Source: Bin80 sp964503085 (GTDB lineage Bacteria; Bacteroidota; Rhodothermia; Rhodothermales; Bin80). From it: a DNA stretch of 35,437 bases. A program made the translations under genes and the position numbers. The notes under the pieces are model-generated. The model saw nothing but the letters and a program-made list of their open reading frames with translations, was not told the DNA's origin and searched no databases. This document shows positions 16,152 to 24,172 of this stretch, in pieces (position 1 is the stretch's first letter; every line of letters starts with the position of its first letter). The stretch lies in NCBI GenBank assembly GCA_964503085.1, contig CAZCYQ010000036.1, positions 1 to 35,437 on the forward strand. Reading direction: 5' to 3'.

Positions 16152-18581
16152 TCAGTTTGGTATGTGGTCAAGGAAATCCTCTCCGCGCTCACGAACTGCC
16201 GCTCGTATTTGAGCACGGGATTCTTCGGTACTCATGCCGTGCAGCGGCGTGAGTAGAGTGCGCGCAACCCGCCCAAGATTGAGCTCAAAGAGACGAGTGC
16301 CCTGAGGGCTCTTGTAGAGGTAGTCACGTTTCGGTTTTGCCGAAGCAATGACCTCAATTGCACGTGCACTCAGGTCAAGTGCACGATACATTGATGTACC
16401 CTCTGGCGTCCTGGCCTCCGGGTTCGGCAGAATGATCTTCGTTGGACATGACTCTGTAATCAGCGCAGCATTAGGCAGCATCGCGATCTGTGCGGGCGAG
16501 TGTGCAACCAGAAGAACCGCTGCGTTCCGTTTGCGAAGCGTCAGGAGCCAGGCCTTGATTCGCTCTGCGAAACGTGAGCGTAGCAACGCGGCCCAGGCTT
16601 CCTCAATTATGATGAGTGTCGGATTGCCATCCAGATTGCGTTCGATCGTGCGGAACAGTGCCAGAAGTAGCGGCACAACGACTGCGTCCCCCTGATCAAG
16701 TACCTGACCCAATTCATAGACTTGCATGCGCGATGACGAAACCGGCGACTCATCGCCGCCGTCGAACAGCGCACCATAGGGGCCCTCCATCGTGTACCTC
16801 GCAACAGTACTCTTCAGTGGCTGCGGCAAAACAAGATGAAGGGCGGACAATGTTCGATGCTCCGCTGCTGATTGGCTCAACAAATTGAGCGTTTCCGATA
16901 GGGATAGCCGGCCGTCTGCGTCTGGCAGTTCATTGGCAAGGTCGTAGACCGTTTCAAGCCAGGTCAGTGCCCACAATCTCTCTGCCTCCTCATCAATATG
17001 ACGCAGAGGTTGTAACGGACGAGCACCAGTATCCCCGAAGGCAAAGTGGATCCCATCCGCAGCAAGACAGGGCACCTCATGTGACAGCCCTACATCAAAT
17101 ATGTGGACGCGGCTCTTTGCATAGCGCAGAAAATTGAGCGCCAACCATCCGACGAGTACGCTTTTGCCCGCACCAGTAGCTCCAATAACCAGCGTATGCC
17201 CAACATCCCCCTGATGCAGGTTGACCATAAAGGGCATGCGGCCCGGCGTTCGCGCACAGGCCAATGCCGGACTCCGGTCTGGAAAAAGCGGGTTCGGACA
17301 CTTTTCCAGTCCTTTCCATGGCGCCGAAACGGGAAAGAGATGGGCAACATTACGACTGGATAACAGCGGGCGGCGAAGGTTCGCGTATCCATGACCGGGA
17401 AGCGTTCCAATAAAGGCATCCGTAGCATTGATTGTTTCTAAAGCACAGGTGTAACCCTGGTCACGCAAGGCCTGTAAAAGAGTCTGGCTGCGCGCTAACC
17501 CACGCTGCAACTGTTCATCACGCAGCACAAAAGCATTGGTGAAGTACCCAAATCGTACGCGACCACCGGCAGATTCTGCATGTGCAGAAGCGGTTTCGTG
17601 CTGCATAGCCACGGCGTCCATATCCTCAAAACCATCTTCACCGGGGGCAATCAGCTTCCGCAGCCCACGTCTTTGGTGAAACCAACTGGTCTGTAGACGT
17701 CGAATGCGACGACCCGCCGCATGACGATTGAGCCCAATAAATCGCATATGCCACCGCCCCTCTCCCTCCATGCGATTATAGAAAATCCCATCTCCCACAT
17801 TGGTATGGGATCCGAGTGAAGTGATTGTGCTCACAAATACATGCTCTCCTCCAACAACTGGATAGAAGCCGGTCTGAAAATCGTCGGATGCCAGTGCATG
17901 GCTAAGGTAGCTGTGCTGAGGTGATGGCACCCGATCATAATGCCCGGTCAATGCGCAATGACACTCGGTCAGTAGACCCGTGCTGCTAAGAGCTTTAACG
18001 GTAAACCTACTTCCCAGAAGTGCACGTACTTCGTTGACCGTTTGCTTGAATCCGTCAAGTATGTGTGCGTAGTCAAGACCTTTCTGAGCACTCTGAATTA
18101 TGGGGGCTTCCCAGCGCGACCAAAGCTCGCGCGGAGGGGTGTGCGTGATAAGGACTGCGCGTCGGAGCTTATAGTGGTTCCCTTTCGTCTGGTACTGCGT
18201 GCGACGCTCGTACTCCATCGCGCGGAGGGAGGTCGTAGGAAGACTGTGTCGCACCGACAGAGGATAGGTTGTGCTGTGGCACCGATGCACATTCACTTCA
18301 AGCCCGTACCCCTCACCCAGCAGCATTAGTATATCGTGGACGCTGTCCGCCACGCTGTTGACTTCGGAGGCGGTCGTGGCCTCCAGGTCGGGGGGATCAA
18401 GCTCAAATCCAGACAAAAAGGATCCATCCTTCATCAGAATGACCCCTTCGTCAATCAGGAATGCCCAGCCTAACAGATCCCCGAGTCCTTCAGTGGGGGT
18501 GCGCAAGCGTTGTAAGCGGTTCACACACCAGGCGGTACCGGCGCCGGCAATTGTGCCTAATCCAAAAGTTAATGGCTCCAT
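16152..18581 (-). CDS. virB4: VirB4/TrbE-family conjugation ATPase
   Basis: An 809-residue ATPase that powers pilus assembly and substrate transfer at the inner membrane. The N-terminal CagE/TrbE domain occupies roughly the first 400 residues. Walker A VIGATGAGKS is at about 463-472, with VHIFDVGLSHE after it, and Walker B TLIIIEEAWAAL at about 652-663, followed by the family segment RKRNAAVLLVAHSPAQIA. Length is normal. Its start shares one base with the virB3 stop. It is the only VirB4/VirB11-type assembly ATPase seen in the window. Confidence 0.95.
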   Translation of the reverse strand: MEPLTFGLGTIAGAGTAWCVNRLQRLRTPTEGLGDLLGWAFLIDEGVILMKDGSFLSGFELDPPDLEATTASEVNSVADSVHDILMLLGEGYGLEVNVHRCHSTTYPLSVRHSLPTTSLRAMEYERRTQYQTKGNHYKLRRAVLITHTPPRELWSRWEAPIIQSAQKGLDYAHILDGFKQTVNEVRALLGSRFTVKALSSTGLLTECHCALTGHYDRVPSPQHSYLSHALASDDFQTGFYPVVGGEHVFVSTITSLGSHTNVGDGIFYNRMEGEGRWHMRFIGLNRHAAGRRIRRLQTSWFHQRRGLRKLIAPGEDGFEDMDAVAMQHETASAHAESAGGRVRFGYFTNAFVLRDEQLQRGLARSQTLLQALRDQGYTCALETINATDAFIGTLPGHGYANLRRPLLSSRNVAHLFPVSAPWKGLEKCPNPLFPDRSPALACARTPGRMPFMVNLHQGDVGHTLVIGATGAGKSVLVGWLALNFLRYAKSRVHIFDVGLSHEVPCLAADGIHFAFGDTGARPLQPLRHIDEEAERLWALTWLETVYDLANELPDADGRLSLSETLNLLSQSAAEHRTLSALHLVLPQPLKSTVARYTMEGPYGALFDGGDESPVSSSRMQVYELGQVLDQGDAVVVPLLLALFRTIERNLDGNPTLIIIEEAWAALLRSRFAERIKAWLLTLRKRNAAVLLVAHSPAQIAMLPNAALITESCPTKIILPNPEARTPEGTSMYRALDLSARAIEVIASAKPKRDYLYKSPQGTRLFELNLGRVARTLLTPLHGMSTEESRAQIRAAVRERGEDFLDHIPN

Positions 18582-18910
18582 CAGCGTACCGTCGATACCC
18601 TGTCACGCCAGCGACGCTTCACTTCCCTTGCCTGCCGCGGGTAGCGGGAAGCATATCTGAGCGCCCGCGGAACCACCACCATAAAGAACGGATCCTTTTC
18701 GAATAATTTCCGCAGGAATGGAAGAAGTATGGCGTATGCGAGTGCACACCCCACCAGTACCCTGGGGTCCAGACGGGCAGCGACACCCATGGTCACGATG
18801 ACCAATATCAGTAAGAGGAACGCATCCTGGGGTAGTCCTCCCATGCTCGGTCGCCGCTGAAGCGACACATGTACAGGGGCTGTGTCCAGTGCCTCGTTCA
18901 CAGCAGACAT
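18581..18910 (-). CDS. virB3: VirB3/TrbD-family conjugation protein
   Basis: A 109-residue inner-membrane protein with two adjacent hydrophobic segments (about 28-45 and 50-66) and the VirB3 hallmark EKDPFFMVV at about 70-78. The N-terminal VHVSLQRRPSMGGLPQDAF is also typical for the family. VirB3 works with VirB4 in pilus assembly. The gene is joined to virB2 and virB4 by one-base stop/start overlaps, so all three are surely one operon. Confidence 0.92.
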   Translation of the reverse strand: MSAVNEALDTAPVHVSLQRRPSMGGLPQDAFLLLILVIVTMGVAARLDPRVLVGCALAYAILLPFLRKLFEKDPFFMVVVPRALRYASRYPRQAREVKRRWRDRVSTVR

Positions 18911-19239
18911 CAGATCACCGCCCCCTGAAAGGAAAAGAAGTCACTAATCTGAACGGCCCCAAAAATGATCACCGCCCCCAACACCGTACGACCAAGGATC
19001 TCCCCGGCACGACTGGACCGGGTTATCCACCAGGCGAGTCCGCCTAGAACAATGATCAAAAGGAATGCCGCAGTAGCAAGATCACCAGTCAGGAGCCCCA
19101 CGATCTTTGATACCGTGGAAGTCGCAACCCGAACACCTCCGATGCCACTGGCATCGGCCATGACCGGAAATAAGACGATTGCGGTCACTATTGCAACCGA
19201 CACGTATTGAGCGCGCAGAAAGAAGGTGTGCATAGCCAT
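18910..19239 (-). CDS. virB2: VirB2/TrbC-family major pilin
   Basis: A 109-residue pilin precursor. A long signal sequence (about residues 1-31, ending near MADAS) is followed by two hydrophobic helices (about 43-71 and 82-105), the normal TrbC/VirB2 layout. It is the first gene of the virB2-3-4-5-6-8 block. In IncP-type trb operons trbB (VirB11 ATPase) comes directly before trbC; here nothing like it precedes the gene. No Shine-Dalgarno sequence is obvious before the ATG at 19239. Confidence 0.9.
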   Translation of the reverse strand: MAMHTFFLRAQYVSVAIVTAIVLFPVMADASGIGGVRVATSTVSKIVGLLTGDLATAAFLLIIVLGGLAWWITRSSRAGEILGRTVLGAVIIFGAVQISDFFSFQGAVI

Positions 19240-19713
19240 AAAAGTTGATTTCTCATGGTCTTACACACGCTTGAAATGACTTAGAACCAGTTGATGTGTT
19301 ACAATTTGGGCAAAGATTACTGCACGAATCCTTTAAATCGGGGAGAGTTACCACAGAATAGATGACGTCCTGCAAACGACGAAACTGTTTTTCCTTCGCT
19401 ATTGTCCCTGAAAATTATCTCCCTAGCACTTATAACTCTTGGACTGCTATCTTGAAACCATTCAGCACGCTTGATCCAAGTGAAGGGAAATATGTACGAA
19501 AGTGCCGGAATTGTGCGGAGATAGAAGTCGGGTTTCGCATCTGTCATCCGAGAAAGTCCCGCACCAGAACGGCGCCAAAATACGAACTCTCGCTTGTTCC
19601 TCACAACACAGGTAGCTACCCCGAGTCTATATGTGATTGTCGTATTTAGCGAGCAACCCGACGTGTCGGACTGCTCGGATGTAGACGCAGGGATAGGATA
19701 TGATATTTATTCT
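19240..19713. other. Spacer upstream of virB2; no supported gene
   Basis: Two overlapping 95-codon frames on opposite strands (minus 19317-19604, plus 19362-19649) have no recognisable domain, and I do not call either. The region should carry the promoter of the virB2 operon. It contains the left copy of a 28-bp direct repeat (19666-19693). Confidence 0.5.
19666..19693 (+). repeat. 28-bp direct repeat, left copy
   Basis: It matches 20581-20608 at 25 of 28 positions, both starting TCGGACT and sharing CGGATGTAGACGCA. Weaker similarity continues on the right into ATTATTCTTC-like sequence. The copies are 915 bp apart and bracket the RelE-like toxin gene and its partner. Confidence 0.7.
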
Positions 19714-20046
19714 TCAGAGCACGTACTCTTTGATGAGAGCAGTTATCTCCTTGCCAGGAATACTCTCTTTGTCATTCTTTAGGTGGACACGAAAGGCGAT
19801 CAATTTCGAGTCATCTTTATAGTATATGATTCGCGCACATTTCCTTGCGCTCATATTTTTTGTGCCGCACCGAATCTTGAATACTGGAAATCCTTTAAGT
19901 CGAGGCATCCTATCTCCATCTGCTATTTTGTCAGTGGCAAGATTAGTTAGCATTTCGTGAACCTTACGATCCAACCCTCGGTGCCTACGTAGTGTCTTGA
20001 GATCCCGTTCAAATTATTCCGTCTGCTCAATCCTACGATGGCACAT
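19714..20046 (-). pseudogene. RelE/ParE-superfamily toxin gene with in-frame stop
   Basis: From ATG at 20046, which overlaps the end of the upstream gene by 14 bp, the frame reads MCHRRIEQTE, then TAA at 20014-20016, then FERDLKTLRRHRGL and on to a normal end at 19714. A RelE-type toxin usually has an aromatic residue in a T-E-Y-F-like first strand, so TAA probably replaces a Tyr codon. The rest keeps the family's features: LKGFPVFKIRCG, the RIIYYKDD strand and the final helix EITALIKEYVL. A remaining product could start at TTG 19974 (86 residues) but would lack the first strand and helix. Intact family members cleave mRNA at the ribosome; this copy is probably inactive. Confidence 0.6.
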
Positions 20047-20494
20047 TCGACCAACTATATATTTCCTCTTCTATTGCTCTGTGGAAATCTTCGCTTGACG
20101 AAAGGGCGGCTGTTTCTGCAATATCTTCAACCCTACTTGCGAGGTAATCTAGTTTGTCCCGTACCTTTTTGGGGAGGGATTTTGCGGATATTATGATCCG
20201 GTCGAATATTTTCACGGCCTTAAACATTTCGATAGAAAAATCCCCAAGTTCTTTGCGAACTTGGTATGAGGTAACTTCAACTTTACCCAAATTAGTAGCA
20301 ATTTCTTCTATGCGGTGTTCCATCTTAACTAACGTGCTAGCCATGTCATAGCAATAGTCAAACGTGAAAGTATATTCCCGTGATTCTTCTTTGGTGGCAC
20401 CGTCTTCCGATGCGATGATTTCCTCTACCTCCCTTACAAATCTTTCTACTTCCTCCGAATCGCTCTTACGCACCTGTATTTGTAGATTCGGCAT
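20033..20494 (-). CDS. Hypothetical helical protein, possible antitoxin
   Basis: A 153-residue acidic protein without a recognised family. The N-terminal 40 residues contain MPNLQIQVRKSD and an acidic helix; the rest is predicted by eye to be long helices with heptad-like patterns (for example YCYDMASTLVKMEHRIEEIA and KKVRDKLDYLASRVEDIAET). It lies directly upstream of the RelE-like toxin gene with a 14-bp overlap, the position of an antitoxin, but it has no visible DNA-binding motif. Calling it an antitoxin is inference from position alone. The frame is intact. Confidence 0.55.
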   Translation of the reverse strand: MPNLQIQVRKSDSEEVERFVREVEEIIASEDGATKEESREYTFTFDYCYDMASTLVKMEHRIEEIATNLGKVEVTSYQVRKELGDFSIEMFKAVKIFDRIIISAKSLPKKVRDKLDYLASRVEDIAETAALSSSEDFHRAIEEEIYSWSNVPS

Positions 20495-20580
20495 TGGTTA
20501 CCCCCCGGGTGGTTGTGATGTGAACACCTAATGTATGCCCAAAATTTCGATTTGTTCTGTTCAACTCTTTGGACTCCTCA

Positions 20581-20608
20581 TCGGACTACGCGGATGTAGA
20601 CGCAAGGA
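20581..20608 (+). repeat. 28-bp direct repeat, right copy
   Basis: It matches 19666-19693 at 25 of 28 positions. It lies 86 bp upstream of the possible antitoxin gene. The surrounding 20495-20889 holds no gene I can support; a 65-codon minus-strand frame (20578-20775) ends in the repeat and may be a gene remnant. Confidence 0.7.
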
Positions 20609-20889
20609 ATAAAGAACCTGATCTTAATCATTATTCTTCTTGATTGTCCCTCCTTCCACACGATCTTGTGACGTTGCTCATCAATTGCAGCAAAGTAACG
20701 CGTCCGAGAAGATGATGTAGGTTGAGACAGCATGTGATGGAAGATTCTGTTTGGCACCAATATGACAAGGCCCAATTGCGGAACCTTGGTACACTGTCAT
20801 ATCTTTGCCTGGGCCACCACGAAGGAAGGGCTAAGTTGAAATCTCATGCGTGCGAAAACCTCTCAATGATTAAAAGGGTTCTACAGTAC

Positions 20890-22092
20890 ATGCCTGAACT
20901 CGCCTACATAACACTCAAAGGCTTTAAGTCTATTAAGGAGCTTAATATTGGATTGGGGCCTATAAATGTACTGATCGGACCTAATGGAGCGGGAAAGAGC
21001 AACTTCTTCAGCTTCTTCCAAATGCTAGATGAGTTGATTGAAGGGCATCTTCAGCTTTTCGTAGCCCGTTCCGGTGGCGCAAATGCGATACTGCACTACG
21101 GAACGAAAGTGACCAACTGCATCGATGCAGAATTATACTTTGACCGTCCCCGCGATAATCATGCCGGCTATAAGATCCAACTCATGCCAACAGAAGATGA
21201 CAGGCTGGTGTTTGGGATCGAAACTGCAGCATTCAAGACCCCACCGAAATATCCCCACAAGGAAGGACTGGAAATCGGAGATAAGACAACTGTACTCCCC
21301 AAAGAAGTCGAATCTCTTAACGAAAAAGCTACAGGTAGCGGACATTTGGAGGCTCTTGTCTCCGGAGAGCGTAATGAATCCATACTTGACGTGTTTAAAT
21401 ATGGTGTGCCAAAGCTCGGCCGTTGGAAGGTATATCACTTCCATGACACTAGTTCGACGGCTCGTATTAAGCAGACCGGTAATCTCCATGAAAATGATCA
21501 ATTGGATCCTGATGCTGGTAATTTGCCTGCTTTTCTCTACATGCTGCACAAGAGACACCCCCAGAGTTATAAGTTGATCCGCAGCGCAGTGCGTCGAATT
21601 TTTCCGAGGTTTAAGGATTTTGCACTGCGTCCGAGCCAACTCAATACAGACAAGATCCTCCTTGAATGGCAGGAACACGACTCAGATTGCAGGTACGGGC
21701 CACACCAGCTTTCTGACGGAACGCTACGATTCATGTGTTTAGCATCGCTTCTCCTGCAACCAAATTTGCCTTCTATAATTCTGATCGATGAACCAGAATT
21801 AGGGCTACATCCAAGCGCCTTGACTTTACTGGCAGGATTGGTGCGTAGCGCTTCAAGCCGCGCCCAGATTTTTTTTACAACGCAGTCCGTATCCTTTCTC
21901 GATGAGTTTGAGCCTGAAGATATCATCACCGTCGAACGTAGAGATTCAACTGCCCTATCGGCAAGCGACTTTCGTTATGGATTAGGGGAATCGGTATTTA
22001 GGAGGCACGATGGTGACTCTCTTAGAGAATGGTTGAACGCGTACTCCCTTGGTGAGCTTTGGGAGATGAATGTCCTTGGAGGTCGACCATAA
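20890..22092 (+). CDS. COG4637-type AAA ATPase (DUF4276-associated)
   Basis: About 400 residues from ATG at 20890, beginning MPELAYITLKGFKSIKELNI. Walker A GPNGAGKSN is at about 28-36. The segment LQLFVARSGGANAILHYG near 55-72 is a mark of the COG4637 ATPases usually paired with DUF4276. The signature region YGPHQLSDGTLRFMCLASLL is followed by Walker B SIILIDEPELGLHPSAL at about 298-314, and the C-terminus is LWEMNVLGGRP. The frame continues 56 codons upstream but that part is unlike the family. These SMC-like ATPases are thought to act on DNA, often in defence islands. Its partner gene directly downstream is broken. Confidence 0.85.
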   Translation: MPELAYITLKGFKSIKELNIGLGPINVLIGPNGAGKSNFFSFFQMLDELIEGHLQLFVARSGGANAILHYGTKVTNCIDAELYFDRPRDNHAGYKIQLMPTEDDRLVFGIETAAFKTPPKYPHKEGLEIGDKTTVLPKEVESLNEKATGSGHLEALVSGERNESILDVFKYGVPKLGRWKVYHFHDTSSTARIKQTGNLHENDQLDPDAGNLPAFLYMLHKRHPQSYKLIRSAVRRIFPRFKDFALRPSQLNTDKILLEWQEHDSDCRYGPHQLSDGTLRFMCLASLLLQPNLPSIILIDEPELGLHPSALTLLAGLVRSASSRAQIFFTTQSVSFLDEFEPEDIITVERRDSTALSASDFRYGLGESVFRRHDGDSLREWLNAYSLGELWEMNVLGGRP

Positions 22093-22388
22093 TTCGTGTG
22101 AATGTCGTGGTCAAGGGGAACCGAAGAGAGTTTTTTTAACGAGTGCCATATCTGCATCTGTTCAAAAGAAATACCATGGTGGCTCCCTACTTGTCCTTCT
22201 CCAGTGGATCCGTGGCACGGAGCGAATTGCGCAATTATGCGCAGCCAAAATGGGATATCCACCAATGAATGGGGCAGGACAAATCAGCTTATTTTGCAGC
22301 AGTCGCTCACAATGGGATCACAATGTAATTATATGGATCCAGCGGGTTAAGCAGACGCTCCATTCCAGCAGCCGAATCGCCCCGTAGG
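22089..22388 (+). pseudogene. DUF4276 gene remnant, start codon lost and stops present
   Basis: Directly after the ATPase the frame reads IIRVNVVVKGNRREFF, then TAA (22137-22139), RVPYLHLFKRNTMVAPYL, and later LRNYAQPKWDIHQ, TGA, MGQDKSAYFAAV. This follows the DUF4276 pattern (M-RV-VVVEGQTE-EFV..VL..HL.., then NY..VKRDI..WM..D..AY.TTM). Its first codon is ATA, overlapping the ATPase stop TAA. An original ATGA overlap would have given stop TGA and start ATG, so a single G-to-A change explains both. Later sequence is not recognisable. DUF4276 is a Toprim-like domain often paired with this ATPase. Confidence 0.65.
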
Positions 22389-22650
22389 TGAGAAGTATTT
22401 GTCACTATCCGTCGCGGTAGCAACAAGTACTCGCCATAGCTTAGGATGGGGCTTTTCGATTACATCAAGCCATTTAGTCTCCATTTCTGACGATGCCCAA
22501 GTATCCTTGAATTCCTTCCCTGCAGCCTCTGGCCGAAAGAGGAATGATCCTGTTTACATTCGATCTGTTCCATCTAACATTGAACACGTCGAGTAAATTT
22601 GGGTAGCACACCCCTATTATAGAGTCCATCAAATAGTCCTCTCGAACAAT
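22389..22650. other. Short spacer with an unexplained minus-strand open frame
   Basis: On the minus strand a 68-codon frame without stops (22347-22553) reads like protein, with KEFKDTWASSEMETKWLDV and PHPKLWRVLVATATDSDKYF, but it lacks a start codon after the upstream TAA and overlaps the DUF4276 remnant. It may be a fragment of another gene or chance. Nothing else is visible. Confidence 0.25.
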
Positions 22651-23421
22651 ATGAACCACTCTGGAGAATCGCCCAAAGAGCCTGACAAATCTGTAGAACT
22701 GTGTCTAGATGGTGTATTCAGCCCCAAGGAATTTGCGGACAGTGTTAGAGCATTTGTTGGACTGATTAGTGAAGTGTCCGAAGCTGTGTCTCCCGAAACT
22801 GGAGCTTCAGATTGGACGATCTCTGTCGAAGAAGGCAGCATGATTATTAGAGTAACCCCCGATCCTAGAAAAGAATCCTCAATTCAGACGGCACTCAAGG
22901 CTACTTCCGTAATCTCTAACGGATTTGCACAATTGGAATCAGACATAAGCAGAGACGTTCATTGGGCGAATCCATTTGATGACAAAGCATTAAAGTACGT
23001 TATAGAAATTGCGGATCTGGCTGTCAAGGAACAAGGAAAAATGGTGTCCATCAATTCAAATGGCAATCTGGTTCCATTGTCTCCAAGAATTGCAAAAAAC
23101 GCACGTCAACTATTAGAACCCCAAAAACCTCATTCTGCAATCGGAAACGTTGAGGGAGAATTGAGCACGTTAACAGATCGAAGGGGTTTCAAAATGGTGG
23201 TTTATCGCAGTCTTGACGGATTGGCTGTGGATTGTCTCACAGACGACCCCCACTTAGTTTCAGATGCCATTGCTGCATTTAGTAAACGTGTCTCGGTGCA
23301 TGGTACAGTCAGATACAATAGCAAGGGACTACCCACAAGTGTCAAAGCAGAGCAAATAAAAGTATTCAGACCAGACAGTGAATTGACACCATTATCTGAA
23401 ATAAGAGGTATTCTCCGATGA
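22651..23421 (+). CDS. Uncharacterised 256-aa partner of a PIN nuclease
   Basis: I do not recognise a named family. The first half (about 15-95) looks like an alpha/beta domain: VELCLDGVFSPKEFADSVRA, then a DWTISVEEGSMIIRVTP strand pair and a long helix. The second half starts with a helical region (about 110-150) and ends with a small beta domain of OB-fold-like look (about 165-245): IGNVEGELSTLTDRRGFKMV, GLAVDCLTDD, KRVSVHGTVRYNSKGLPTSV. There is no ribbon-helix-helix, AbrB or other usual VapB fold. It overlaps the PIN gene by 4 bp (ATGA), so the two are translationally coupled. It probably neutralises or guides the PIN protein; that is inference from position. Confidence 0.7.
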   Translation: MNHSGESPKEPDKSVELCLDGVFSPKEFADSVRAFVGLISEVSEAVSPETGASDWTISVEEGSMIIRVTPDPRKESSIQTALKATSVISNGFAQLESDISRDVHWANPFDDKALKYVIEIADLAVKEQGKMVSINSNGNLVPLSPRIAKNARQLLEPQKPHSAIGNVEGELSTLTDRRGFKMVVYRSLDGLAVDCLTDDPHLVSDAIAAFSKRVSVHGTVRYNSKGLPTSVKAEQIKVFRPDSELTPLSEIRGILR

Positions 23422-23897
23422 GCAGATCTAAACCCACTGTCAGATATTGGGACAGTTGCGTTTTTCTTGCTTATCTCAAGGAAGAACCCGAAAGAACAGT
23501 ACAATGCGATGCCATACTTGAAGCAGCCCAAGGGGGTAAAACCATAATCATAACCTCATCAGTAACCTCGTTCGAGGTGCTTTGGCTGGATGAACATCAC
23601 CGCTACGACGAAAACTCAAAACAGAAAATAAGAGACCTATTTGAGTACAGTTTTATCAAGATTGCAGATTTGACAAGATCCGTCGCTGACCGAGCGCGAG
23701 AATTGAAATGGGAATACCGCGACATACAGATTAAAGATGCTGGTCACTTGGCAACAGTTATAGAATCAAGAGTGTCTCTATTTGAAACTTATGATCGCAA
23801 ATTGTTGGAATATGACAAGAAATTCAATAACAGACTCGGCCAAGAAATCAGAATTGTTGAACCCTTTATTACGACGGAACCTGAATTATCATTTTAA
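23418..23897 (+). CDS. PIN-domain RNase, VapC-like toxin candidate
   Basis: A 159-residue PIN-domain protein. Acidic residues of the active site are in place: Asp12 in RYWDSCVFLAYL, Glu53 in SVTSFEVLWL, Asp106 in IQIKDAGHLATVIE and Asp124 in LFETYDRKLLEYD. PIN domains are metal-dependent RNases; in VapC toxins they cut tRNA or rRNA. The gene overlaps the unrecognised upstream gene by 4 bp, as in toxin-antitoxin operons. All four acidic positions and the full length suggest it is active. Other uses of PIN domains, for example in rRNA processing or defence systems, cannot be excluded. Confidence 0.8.
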   Translation: MSRSKPTVRYWDSCVFLAYLKEEPERTVQCDAILEAAQGGKTIIITSSVTSFEVLWLDEHHRYDENSKQKIRDLFEYSFIKIADLTRSVADRARELKWEYRDIQIKDAGHLATVIESRVSLFETYDRKLLEYDKKFNNRLGQEIRIVEPFITTEPELSF

Positions 23898-24172
23898 ATC
23901 GTGTGCATCTCTGCTATAATATCTGCATGACCTATGCAGCCCACCAAAGCAATGACCAGCCGAGACCCACGCACTACCACCGACCAGTTTCAAGACCATA
24001 TAGATGAAATGACGGATGAGCCGTGCACGAACCCTCGTTACGGAGTCTGACGCTCCGTAAAGCGGTGCGGAAAGGAGTACTACGGGAAAACGCGAAGCCG
24101 AGTCAGGACAACGACCTGGATTCTGTTACCAAGTAGTTACAGTTTGAGTTATAATCCTCTGCTCGACAAGTG
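23898..24172. other. Spacer between accessory DNA and core operon, with hairpin
   Basis: It contains a perfect 8-bp stem TTACGGAG/CTCCGTAA with a 7-nt loop (24038-24060), not followed by a T-run. A TATAAT lies at 23915-23920 and another TATAAT-like box near 24151. A 32-codon plus-strand frame, MTSRDPRTTTDQFQDHIDEM and on, ends inside the hairpin and has no known relative that I can name. This is the probable junction between the accessory region and the chromosome core. Confidence 0.4.

Noticed and set aside
19317..19649. Two opposite 95-codon frames upstream of virB2
   Set aside because: They overlap each other, neither has a recognisable domain, and neither looks like VirB11.
23940..24130. 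Group II intron or retron remnant suggested by a GAGCCGTGC string
   Set aside because: No matching domain V/VI pairing partner or reverse transcriptase sequence was found.
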